DNA from: Symsagittifera roscoffensis
Taxonomy: Eukaryota; Xenacoelomorpha; Acoela; Convolutidae
Direction of reading: 5' to 3'
DNA: 64,000 nt
NCBI RefSeq assembly: GCF_963678635.1
Contig: NC_087062.1
Coordinates: forward strand, 81,200,751-81,264,750
In this document: positions 1 through 8,915 of the stretch, in pieces
Numbering within the stretch: the stretch's first letter is position 1
Layout: every line of letters begins with the position of its first letter
Notes under the pieces: generated by a model
Told to the model about the DNA's origin: nothing
The model's database searches: none
What the model saw: only the letters and a program-made list of their open reading frames with translations
Program-made: the position numbers and the translations under genes

Positions 1-1
1 G

Positions 2-728
2 GTAACAAAAAAGTTGTTACAAAGGCAAAATATTAATGAACAAATAAATTCACGCTTTACACCAGCCTCCGATTTAAAAATTGGAACATTTGTTTTAATA
101 CCCAATTTTAATACTCAAAAAGGAATTTCAAAAAAAGTTACAACCCCTTCGTAAAGGACCATACCAAATAATTGCAAAACCCACTGATGTCACATATAAA
201 ATCACCGACTCAGAAAAAAAAGAAATCGTTCAACACCGAAATAACCTATTACCTTATTATCCAAAAGAATACGCACTCCGCGAACTAACTCAATTATATT
301 CTTTTACAGGTTTAAAAGTTATTCAAAATAACCCACATACGGACACCATAACAAAGGAACAAAATGATATTCACCTCAGAAATCAAAATACAAAATCAAA
401 CACCACAAAAAACAATACAAAAAATCTCGATCAAAATATATCTCAAAAAGAAAGAAAAAATAGAAAAATGACAGAACAAATAATACCCCAAAAACAAATC
501 GACAAATCAGAACATAGAGAGTCTTCACGACTTAGAAATCAACCACGTAAAAATTATAAAGTATTCATCCCACAATCCAAAATATTAAAGAAAGTTGAAT
601 TTCCAAAAAAAACAACCTTAAATTCTACATTTAAAAATCTTTGCACCTCTGAAACATTTCACACTTTCATTTTTCAAGATAACATGCTGATAAACACGCA
701 GCGATTCGAGTTCAAAATTAGCCAATAG
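2..728 (+). pseudogene. Integrase C-terminus (GPY/F-type) of a retrovirus-like LTR element, with frameshift
   Basis: This is the tail of a pol polyprotein whose body lies off the left edge. A stretch at 53-118 reads as the beta-rich SH3-like C-terminal fold of retroviral integrases, and around 135-170 there is a clear GPY/F motif (LRKGPYQII). A further match to the Ty3/Gypsy and errantivirus class is the segment VQHRNNLLPYYPKE near 229-270. After that comes a long basic, Asn/Lys-rich tail ending at the TAG at 726-728. The two halves lie in different frames: frame 2 up to about 133 and frame 3 afterwards, separated by one base at a run of seven A (130-136). This could be an assembly homopolymer error or a real lesion. 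The motif identifies the element as an integrase-bearing retroelement. The exact family needs the upstream RT. Confidence 0.75.
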
Positions 729-1215
729 GATTCATCCAATCCGTCACCTTCTATAACTTTAACACAAACCAACTAGACGAAAAATATTAAACTCCAGGCA
801 TATCTATAACTATAACTCTACGACCTCCAGGTCAAAAATAAGCAAACCACTCCAACTTGACAACTAAAATAAATATCACCATAATATCATAACCCTCCCT
901 TATCTAATAAACCAAAGATCAACAATATTTCCCCAACTCAGCCCTCAAATACCCCCCAAACAAATATGTTAAATTAGCCTAAAGTAAAAGAACGACCATT
1001 TTATTTAGCCTAAAGTATAAAAATCTCAAAAATACCCCAGATCATTTGACAAATGAAAATAAAGACAAAGAAGACCTCCCAATCACCATAAAAATTGCCC
1101 CCAACAATTTTTTACGAAACTCAACCCACTTGTCAAAAAACTAATAAATAATCCGACCACACTTGAAAATTGCCCCAAACAACAAAAAATATTCGATCAC
1201 AAAGCCATTTCTTAA
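729..1215 (+). other. Non-coding spacer between pol and the 3' ORFs of the retroelement
   Basis: There is no ORF of note. The strand is A/C-rich like the neighbouring ORFs. Two short direct repeats are visible: ttagcctaaagta occurs at about 974 and 1006, and AATTGCCCC(C/A) followed by AACA occurs near 1094 and 1168. The spacer may hold splice or leader signals for the downstream ORFs. No specific site can be assigned. Confidence 0.5.
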
Positions 1216-1431
1216 ATGCTCTTCTATCAAACAGTCACTAAAATTATCACAAACCTCAAACAATTTTTTACGATACTTGAAACTTTCATAATATTTCTTT
1301 TTGATATCCTTGAATCTTTTCTAATACTCTTAATCATTTTTTGTAATATTTTTTTAATTTTCTACACTATATTCGAACTATTTCTCCAACTTTCAAAAAC
1401 CCTTGATTATATCCACAGGTACGATTTATAA
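1216..1431 (+). CDS. Small very hydrophobic ORF (71 aa), possible membrane accessory protein
   Basis: ATG at 1216 opens a 71-codon frame. From about residue 17 to residue 57 it is almost entirely Ile, Leu, Phe and Val with very few charges (for example FIIFLFDILESFLILLIIF). That is enough for one long or two short membrane spans, followed by a short polar tail. It sits between the integrase tail and the env-like gene, where complex retroviruses carry accessory genes. I recognise no family. AT-rich DNA easily makes Phe/Ile/Leu-rich spurious ORFs, so this could be chance. The directly following second hydrophobic ORF makes a real function somewhat more plausible. Confidence 0.35.
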   Translation: MLFYQTVTKIITNLKQFFTILETFIIFLFDILESFLILLIIFCNIFLIFYTIFELFLQLSKTLDYIHRYDL

Positions 1432-1441
1432 AATTGTCTAA

Positions 1442-1618
1442 ATGATACGAACTATTTTCAGTAGAACTGATATTTTTCTACTATTTGTAATTTTCATAAC
1501 ATTTCTATCATCCCTCATTTTGACTATATGCAAATGTATAAAGAAAGCAATCATCACATTCGCTCTAGCAACAATCCTCCTAATTCTTTTCTTAGAAGAA
1601 TACTTTAATAAACATTAA
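1442..1618 (+). CDS. Second small hydrophobic ORF (58 aa), two predicted membrane spans
   Basis: ATG at 1442 opens 58 codons ending with TAA at 1616-1618, only 11 bases after the previous small ORF and in another frame. Two hydrophobic stretches (about residues 10-29 and 36-50) flank a short Cys/Lys turn (CKCIKK). That gives a hairpin-like two-span layout that loosely recalls small ion-channel or viroporin proteins. No homologue is recognised and the assignment is inference only. It ends about 20 bases before the AG at 1637-1638, where the methionine-free ORF begins. Confidence 0.35.
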   Translation: MIRTIFSRTDIFLLFVIFITFLSSLILTICKCIKKAIITFALATILLILFLEEYFNKH

Positions 1619-1638
1619 CTTTTTCAATAAAAGAATAG

Positions 1639-2670
1639 ACCAAAAAGCTATCAAAAATTGCTACCCAAAAGTCACCAAGTCAGTCTTCACCGACATCATC
1701 CCAAGATAACCCAACAACACCTTCAACTACCAATAATCCTGAAACATCTACACGAATTTCCTTTCAAGATAACCCATACACTTTTGAAGAACGACACGCT
1801 CGTTTATCAGAACCACTAGAACCAGCTCAACGACAAGCACCTCTAAGCGAACCAACATATAACTTATACCCAACACTACCACAAGAATTAAGTAGAATAA
1901 GAAATCCTAGTCAAAACCAAAATACAGTCGAAATAAATAGACAAATTATACATCCTCGACGGAACAAGAATTTTCTAACTCCCCGAGTTCATTTTGATAT
2001 ACCTCAATCCCCATCACAAAACACTCCAAAAAACCCCATTGGTATATTACCAGAAACCCCTACGCTTCTTTCACAACGTAGCACCTCAAGCCTACCATCA
2101 GATTACTTAGGTTCAACACCAACATCTGAACAAATACGTGAAAATCCCTTTAACCCCCCAAACCAGGCATCACGACTACCATATTGGACAACACATTCAT
2201 TTACACAAGGTGAATTAAATTTAGTCAATGATCCAATAGATATTTCTACGGATACAACAACATCCTCATCACTACCAGAAACATTATCACTACCATCAAC
2301 ACCATCAATAAGCCAGATTTCACCACCACCTTTTAACTTAAATTTTCCAAATAATCTCGACGCCAGATATCGCGAACAATCATCAACAAATATCCCTTTA
2401 AGACTAGATTGGAATACATTTACAGCCCCTCCACCATTATTTGGACAACATCTAGAAAGTAATCGCCTCCACAACTGGGCACTTAATAGATTACAATACC
2501 GACAAGACATTCACGACGATATCCGTGATCACAATATCCAAATACTTCAACAAAACAGTTTACAATTAAAGTTTGAAATTACAGTTAAATTAAACAACAT
2601 TACTCAACATCCCTACCCATTAAACCCACCAAACATAACAGCTCAATCATTCCACCACCATTTATAACCA
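1639..2670 (+). CDS. 343-codon ORF without any ATG; Ser/Pro/Thr/Gln-rich protein of the retroelement
   Basis: The frame is open from just after an in-frame TAG (1636-1638) to the TAA at about 2665-2667 and contains no ATG at all, so it cannot start with methionine internally. The first 250 or so residues are rich in Ser, Pro, Thr, Gln and Asn (likely disordered). The last 90 are more ordered, with an amphipathic stretch (HNWALNRLQYRQDIHDDIR). The bases ttttcaataaaagaatag end in AG exactly where the frame opens, so this may be a downstream exon of a spliced subgenomic mRNA. Frameshifting or non-AUG initiation are alternatives. The same A/C-rich, G-poor composition as the two following genes argues that it is truly coding. 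Function unknown. Confidence 0.55.
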
Positions 2671-2758
2671 CTGAAGTAATATATAAATACGACAGATATA
2701 CCAAAAACACAATTGGTTACATCACATTTTATAACCCATACTCAGGATTATCATACAC

Positions 2759-5374
2759 ATGTATATTCTAAAATTATTAATTTTTCTCCAACTCCTTTTT
2801 CTAGTAATCTCAAATCAAAACATAAACCCTTCTCCCCGCACAGGACCCCAAGATTTATTAGTAACACATTACGATTGTGAAGAAAACGAACAAAAAACAC
2901 TACACAAGTATGCAATAAATCAAGTATCACAGTGCGAAACAGAACCCCAAGCCATAGAAACTACAAATGTCATAGCAACACTTTATTCAAAAGCCCGAGC
3001 AACTACAGTTATAGGATATAAATTCACAGCAACATTTTCTGAAAAGAAAGTACATTGTTCACAAGTCTCAAACGGAAATAAAAACCGACTTGACCATGAA
3101 TCATTCTACCAGAGTAATAGAGAACGACTTTTACATCTCAATCCCGAAGATTGTAAAAACGAGTTACTCCGACTAAACATCACAAAAAATAAAAACACAG
3201 ATAGAAATTTAGTATATTTCCAAGTTTTTTCAGATTCTGTACATCAAGCAGAACTTGAAAGATATCAAGGACATATAAAATTAGATGAAAAATACCCATA
3301 CAACGGCGCACACGGACGATTAACCTATGACATACACGATAAACACTGGATACCACACATTGGTATAAATGACCCATCAAACTGCAAAGCAGACACAAAA
3401 AATAAAGGATACCAAGAAATAATGTTTTTCGATTGGAAAATACAACTCGAAAAAATACAACTCACACGAGATTTATCAGACAACACAATGATTTACCAAG
3501 GAATTAGATTACCTTGTAAAAACGACCAAGGTTATTGCGACCCTACAACCAGAACACAAGCAACAATTGTTTGGTTCCCCGAAGACACATGTACAACATT
3601 TCAAGTAGCAAAAATACACGCTCGTATGATAAAATTTCACGAAAAATATTTTATACAATCAATACCATATGAACATGTAAATTCATTACGCAAAATAAGT
3701 TCAAATTTTCGAAACATTCATAATATAGAAAATAAATTAACACGTTTTCAAATATATCAAGAAACAGAACTTGCATGTAAATACAGAAGCCCACTTCACA
3801 AAACACAATACTCTGAAATATTAGTTGAATACGAAAATGGATTCGACATGACCACTGGAAAAATAAAAGTCGACCCATACGCCACAAGTCATCCCCTAAA
3901 CGAAGGAACATCATATATACCAGTTAATTTTCAAAAGAATACAGGTCAACCTGGTGGACATTTAAAACCCCAAAACGATCAAAGCACACGTTTACAAGAA
4001 CTATCACTAATGAATAATACATATTTTGGTAATATCCACTATGATATTCACTTAGATATGAAACTAGACTACACGATTAGCCGAATTTTTCAAGAAATGT
4101 CACTCTCCGAATTAGAAACATTACACCAACTATGCGAATTAGAAAGAACACAAATATTACAATCACTTGCACTAGCAGTATTAAAAATACCCTACGCAGG
4201 ATATTTACTATCAGGAAATAGATCAAATTTTTTAGACTATGAAGGAAACATCTTATGGTTTTATACTTGTACTAAAAAAGTATCACCACTGTACGTTTTT
4301 GAAGATAAACGATGTTATAAAAGAATCCCTATCTTTTATAAGAATAAAGTACATTTCGTTGACACACTTTCACGAAGAACCTATTTCTGGGATACCGCAG
4401 TTCCATGTGGATCAGAAAATAGCCACAACGTAGTACAACTAAACCCTGATGAAGATAAATATTACCTTCTTACCCCATATCCCACATTAATGCAATCACT
4501 CAAAAAATTTTCACCAGAAAGCATTCGCGCTATCGCTCGAAACCCAAATCTAGACTTACAATCAATAGGAATATACTCAAAATCAGATATTCAACATCAC
4601 ATTAGAACACAACAATTCCAGGAATTATTAACACAAATGGACACAATACAAAGACAATCAATTGACCAAAACTTACGCAAACTTGCCGAAACCGCAGGAT
4701 TTGCAGACATCTATACGCAAGACTATAGCGGATATTTTAAAGACATTAAAGATTATATATATCTAAACGGTGAAAAATACCGTCCCCAAGATATATCACC
4801 TATCAATATTTTTAGCTTTGTTACACTCAAGAATGAAATTCTTGATTTTCTAGGATGGCCCTACTACATCTTAGAAAAACTAACTATTTTATACGCAATG
4901 TTTAACTTTATTGGATTTCTTTTTTCACTCTTAAAAGGAATCTATAACACATGTGCTATACACACACAAGTCAATAGACAAGCAAGTGTAGCACGCATAC
5001 TATTTGCAGGATTTTTTGGAATATTTTCTACATCTATAAACAAAATTCTTTTAGACGCACAAATAAAAGAATATAACACAAAAATAGCAACAAGACAGAA
5101 CACATACGACGAAGAACATAACAATGCAGACACAACACCAACAGCACCACAGTTACCACCCCTACCACATAACCATCCATTATCCCTAGTCCCACGTAAT
5201 TTTCGAAATTTAGCCATAACACATAATAATTTTAGACCAACCATATCACAAAGTCCCATCCAACATATAATGCCACACCACTCACAAGATGAAAATACTT
5301 ATGAACAAATTATAGAACAACCCCATACCACCGCTTTTCAGTCTCAAAATAATAATTTTTTTAGCCCACGATGA
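2759..5374 (+). CDS. Env-like membrane glycoprotein (871 aa) of the LTR retroelement
   Basis: This is a single uninterrupted 871-codon frame. Residues 1-19 form a signal peptide (hydrophobic core LLIFLQLLFLVIS). A long Cys-containing ectodomain follows, with few N-glycosylation sequons (NIT, NNT, NRS). Membrane segments lie at about residues 703-727 (LTILYAMFNFIGFLFSLLKG) and 745-760. The last 110 or so residues are a Pro/His/Gln-rich tail, probably cytoplasmic. Type I topology and position downstream of integrase make it an envelope gene. The N-terminal cysteine spacing (YDC, then VSQC, then VHCSQ, then PEDC) recalls the class III-like glycoproteins of chuviruses that some LTR elements have captured. 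That is a tentative recollection, not a computed match. No furin-type site stands out. The start ATG directly precedes the signal peptide, and the stop overlaps the next start. Confidence 0.65.
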   Translation: MYILKLLIFLQLLFLVISNQNINPSPRTGPQDLLVTHYDCEENEQKTLHKYAINQVSQCETEPQAIETTNVIATLYSKARATTVIGYKFTATFSEKKVHCSQVSNGNKNRLDHESFYQSNRERLLHLNPEDCKNELLRLNITKNKNTDRNLVYFQVFSDSVHQAELERYQGHIKLDEKYPYNGAHGRLTYDIHDKHWIPHIGINDPSNCKADTKNKGYQEIMFFDWKIQLEKIQLTRDLSDNTMIYQGIRLPCKNDQGYCDPTTRTQATIVWFPEDTCTTFQVAKIHARMIKFHEKYFIQSIPYEHVNSLRKISSNFRNIHNIENKLTRFQIYQETELACKYRSPLHKTQYSEILVEYENGFDMTTGKIKVDPYATSHPLNEGTSYIPVNFQKNTGQPGGHLKPQNDQSTRLQELSLMNNTYFGNIHYDIHLDMKLDYTISRIFQEMSLSELETLHQLCELERTQILQSLALAVLKIPYAGYLLSGNRSNFLDYEGNILWFYTCTKKVSPLYVFEDKRCYKRIPIFYKNKVHFVDTLSRRTYFWDTAVPCGSENSHNVVQLNPDEDKYYLLTPYPTLMQSLKKFSPESIRAIARNPNLDLQSIGIYSKSDIQHHIRTQQFQELLTQMDTIQRQSIDQNLRKLAETAGFADIYTQDYSGYFKDIKDYIYLNGEKYRPQDISPINIFSFVTLKNEILDFLGWPYYILEKLTILYAMFNFIGFLFSLLKGIYNTCAIHTQVNRQASVARILFAGFFGIFSTSINKILLDAQIKEYNTKIATRQNTYDEEHNNADTTPTAPQLPPLPHNHPLSLVPRNFRNLAITHNNFRPTISQSPIQHIMPHHSQDENTYEQIIEQPHTTAFQSQNNNFFSPR

Positions 5375-7179
5375 GCCGACAACTTGGATCCCTACACCGA
5401 TCAAATTCCCACCCAACCAACCTCACCACTCCAATCCCAATAATACCAATTTTTGCTTTTCCGCCACCCGATTTCCCATCCAGTAATGTAACATCCGGCA
5501 TGAATTCCGATACTAATTCACACATCTCAGTTTTATACTCCATCTCACAACTCAATAACCCGAATATTGAAACCCCCGATGAATTTGCCGACTCTGAACC
5601 ATCTCCATCAAATAATTTTCACACCAATCCCTTAAATTTTTCCCAACCCCCTTTTCAACCCATACTACCAAATAACCCTGACCCAACCAATTCTACACCC
5701 TCTTATGCTTCCCAAGTCACTCCAACCTACTCCTCACTTCACTCAAACCAATCATCTCATTCTTCAGACACCCCCCGAATCTCCCCAGAACTAGATAATT
5801 TCATTACCCTACAACAACAATCCTATCACCTTGACACCCCAACCATAAACCAAATCTCATCCACAATAGATTCATCCAACCCTCCTACCCCTACACCCTC
5901 TTCAATTTATACTGATTCATTAGCACCATCATCCACAACTACTGTATTTTCACTCAGCACTAATAGAGCTTACCGCACTTTTAAAAGGAAGTTCCCCAAC
6001 CATCCTTTCCCAGCGAAACCAGGAACAGCCCGTGAATACATCAACCATCCACAACACACTAACACAAAAGAATTTTTAGCTATCACCTTACCCTCATTTC
6101 CACAATACACCTTAAACACCCCTCATGACACTAACGAGACACGTAACTTTGTAGACGAATACGTTTTAATGCCTACCCTTCCTTGGACCTCATATTATCA
6201 TTTTACAAATCCCCTTTGCTTACCTTTATCTAACACTCATATCGATATAGAACGAAATATGGACATGCTATATCGACTCACTACACCACTAACACCTAGA
6301 CAATTTACTTACATTGGATACAAAAAATCACTAAAAACACACACTGCACCCCGAGCTAATGAATATACACTAGAATATTACGACCATAACATCATCAGAA
6401 CTAACCAAGATCAATTCTTAGACGACGATCGCTTCGCTAACCCACAAATCACCGAGAAATTTTTCATTAAAACACCATATGTATTTGCACTAAATATCTT
6501 CGATCGCAAGTTTGACCACATTATCTCAGAAGCACTAACAGACACGCAAGCCTACGAAAGTTTTAAAGAACGCTTCCAAATATTTTCACTAACCTTTCAT
6601 TTCCTTGCACCACATGAAAGAGATTTGCACTGCTCACACGATATTATGTTGCGCACTAAACAAACACACACATATACTTATTATCGTTTCATCCAAAATC
6701 ACTTTGACCTACACACTCCCTCCAGACAACCACACCATCGTTTTCAATTCATCAATTCCAAATACACCTCACCATTCTTTCTTAACTTCACATATTGCAT
6801 TAAAGATACTAACCTTCATGGTATTCTTCGAAATTATGATCCCATAATCCAAATGTATATCTTTTGTCCCATCACCAAGACCTTCAACGCAGAAGAATCC
6901 CGACCCTTCCTCATCCCACACGAGTTTGTACAACCTATAGAAATCCCCATTTTAGAATTCATCCATAAGACTAAATTCAACCACAAATTATATAATCTAA
7001 TCCAAAACACACCTTATGAATTTGCAGTTGGCACTGAAGAACTAACCACAATTAAGGCACTTCAATTGCTTTGGCCACTGCTTCAAACTAAAAATATCAT
7101 CCGCATATTAGCCAAACTACTAACAACTTCAGATCTCATTCACGACATTTTCCCCCACGGTTTCTTCCCCGACGACTAA
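5371..7179 (+). CDS. 602-aa unknown protein, start overlaps the env-like stop (ATGA)
   Basis: ATG at 5371 overlaps the TGA (5372-5374) of the glycoprotein gene as ATGA. The first 200 or so residues are Ser/Thr/Pro/Asn-rich and probably disordered. Residues 205-602 look globular, with mixed hydrophobic, aromatic and charged residues, for example the segment ITEKFFIKTPYVFALNIFDR. There is no signal peptide, no obvious membrane span and no motif I can name. The 1,809-base frame is intact, so it has been kept recently. Position after env, in the last gene slot, is where complex retroviruses encode regulators. The overlap suggests translation by termination-reinitiation from the env message, or from its own spliced mRNA. 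A strong donor-like site (CAG|GTAAGT, 7180-7188) follows the TAA directly. Confidence 0.6.
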   Translation: MSRQLGSLHRSNSHPTNLTTPIPIIPIFAFPPPDFPSSNVTSGMNSDTNSHISVLYSISQLNNPNIETPDEFADSEPSPSNNFHTNPLNFSQPPFQPILPNNPDPTNSTPSYASQVTPTYSSLHSNQSSHSSDTPRISPELDNFITLQQQSYHLDTPTINQISSTIDSSNPPTPTPSSIYTDSLAPSSTTTVFSLSTNRAYRTFKRKFPNHPFPAKPGTAREYINHPQHTNTKEFLAITLPSFPQYTLNTPHDTNETRNFVDEYVLMPTLPWTSYYHFTNPLCLPLSNTHIDIERNMDMLYRLTTPLTPRQFTYIGYKKSLKTHTAPRANEYTLEYYDHNIIRTNQDQFLDDDRFANPQITEKFFIKTPYVFALNIFDRKFDHIISEALTDTQAYESFKERFQIFSLTFHFLAPHERDLHCSHDIMLRTKQTHTYTYYRFIQNHFDLHTPSRQPHHRFQFINSKYTSPFFLNFTYCIKDTNLHGILRNYDPIIQMYIFCPITKTFNAEESRPFLIPHEFVQPIEIPILEFIHKTKFNHKLYNLIQNTPYEFAVGTEELTTIKALQLLWPLLQTKNIIRILAKLLTTSDLIHDIFPHGFFPDD

Positions 7180-7188
7180 CAGGTAAGT
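7180..7188 (+). promoter_or_regulatory. Consensus 5' splice donor directly after the 602-aa stop codon
   Basis: CAG|GTAAGT begins one base after the TAA of the 602-aa ORF. It is a perfect match to the metazoan donor consensus. A pyrimidine-rich acceptor-like stretch ending in TTTAG lies near 7247-7258. Use in vivo is not shown by sequence alone. Confidence 0.4.
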
Positions 7189-8887
7189 ATGAATTATACA
7201 TATTACTAATTAATTCAAACATTAGAAACTCACCATTCTTTATCCATGTTTTCTTTAGAATTTTAGCCTTCATCCAACGATCATCTGAAAAATTCACAAA
7301 AGAAAAATAAAAAATAGCAAACTTCTTCAAAACTGTTTAAAACCCTATTAACTTTTTGCACCAACAATTAAATAAATATAATACCAATGCAGTAAATTAA
7401 TTTATAAATTTTTCCCCCACCAGCAGTAAATCTAATAATGATAAAAATTTGTAACTTAATTTCCCCCAACAACTAGCAGTAAAATTAAAATTCTATGTAG
7501 TAAATTCATAAGAAGCAAAAGCAGTACTAACCTTTTGATATTTTCATTCACTCGCATAAGAATTCTATCCACACTCGCACAGCTCGCCCACGAAGAATTG
7601 TTTAAAATAATGAATTTCAGTTTCAAGCTTTCACACTCGATAACTCTAACACAAGATAACACGTTTCAAACTTTCCTTTAACCCGGTTGGAAAGGAATTA
7701 TATACTAAACAAAACTAACCAATGCAGCTTACTAAACACCACAACACAAAGCATAACAGCATGACTAAGAAAAGGAAACCAACGGTACCCAAACCGGATT
7801 AACCCAGTTTAAAACTGGATAAATTATTCTTTTGAAAACTATTATAAAGTCTAAGAAAGAAATAATAAAACACAAAAAAGTCGAAAGACAAACCCATACC
7901 ACAAACAATTTGATTTTTGAAAAAAGGACACAACCAACAAAACATAAGAAAAACCACAACAAACCCAACATAAAACGTTGTCACATAACAGGACCTCTCA
8001 GAAAAACCGCATGCAATCATACTCCCACTCCTGGCCTAACCCACCAGGAAGGACGTCCTGAGCATGCTCTATAGCCGGCCTAACCCACCGTGCTACATCC
8101 ACGCTTTGTGACCACACTCCTATTTTTAATAAGAGCTACTCAAGGGTGAGTAACTCTTCAAAATAACTGAACTAAAACAAAAAGCTTTTGTGAAAACAAC
8201 TAACTAAAATCATAATTAAAAAAATATTAAACTAATAAAAGTTTTATAAAATGTAAATTACATTATGCAATACATAGATCAGAATACAACACCAAGGACG
8301 AACATCCAAAGACAAAACGACCCTACTACACTCGAGAAAGAATGGCCAACTACAATCAATATGCCGCCCACAATCACAACTCAAAGGATTTAGAGTACGA
8401 CTTGACTTCGCAGAAAAGGACTTCATTGAACTAGATCAATGACCACCTCGATGTTCAAGTATACGTACAGATCCGAGTAACCAGGCATCCCCACCACGCA
8501 CAATCTCCACGCCATTCCCAGACAAGGTCAAACACAAAGAAGTTCTCACCAATGAAACAGAAAAACCTGACATAGCCAACCATTCTGAAATCAGATTTGA
8601 GTTTGTTGCGAAAACCCAGTCGTTGTCTTGAGAAGACACAATGATTGAATCTGGGACTTCTCTAATAAGAAAACCCAGAAGAAATAAGATGTTCGCCAAA
8701 TACCAACGTCCATCATCCATCTTTCGAATTGCAGAAAAACTATTCTAAAAAACTCTGTAAAACCCGGATGGGTGGAACCTGATCTAAACTACATTTTATG
8801 ATTGGATAAATTAGATATTTTACCAATGTAAAGTATTTAATATTAACCAATCATGATCCATCTAACTAACAATCCACTTATTTGTAA
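7189..8887 (+). other. 3' non-coding part of the retroelement, probable 3' LTR territory (boundaries not found)
   Basis: No coding frame is convincing here. The A/C-rich, G-poor strand bias of the upstream genes persists to about 8.7 kb. Repeated short modules are visible: ttcccccAMcA plus agtaaa near 7411 and 7461, and ggcctaacccacc at about 8033 and 8077. There are AACCGG and CCAGTTT-type palindromes around 7682 and 7795-7818, and purine runs (aagaaaaggaaa near 7769) that could be a polypurine tract. The 5' LTR would be outside the window, so a terminal repeat cannot be verified. Confidence 0.35.
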
Positions 8888-8915
8888 GTGCTGAAATTAC
8901 TTGTAATTTCAGCAC
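8888..8915. repeat. Perfect 13-bp inverted repeat (28-bp near-palindrome)
   Basis: The arm gtgctgaaattac is followed by TT and its exact complement gtaatttcagcac. As RNA or cruciform DNA this would form a 13-bp stem with a minimal loop. It lies at the right edge of the compositionally biased retroelement region. It may mark an LTR-internal hairpin or a fold-back terminus. Confidence 0.6.

Noticed and set aside
2103-5259. Long minus-strand ORFs across the env-like and preceding genes (for example 2103-2510, 4942-5259)
   Set aside because: They run opposite to much longer intact plus-strand frames, have no recognisable domains and look like antisense shadows of A/C-rich coding sequence.
5368-5377. 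Bacterial-type operon explanation for the ATGA overlap
   Set aside because: The surroundings are eukaryotic (GT-AG introns, nAChR exons, retroelements) and no Shine-Dalgarno context is needed. Kept only as a coupling observation.
5361-5555. Minus-strand ORF at the start of the 602-aa gene
   Set aside because: Short and antisense to a strong plus-strand frame, with no independent evidence.
1-8700. Possible Maverick/Polinton or other large DNA virus
   Set aside because: The integrase end has a GPY/F motif typical of LTR retroelements, and no polymerase B, packaging ATPase or capsid genes are visible. The part off the left edge is not seen, so this is not excluded with full certainty.
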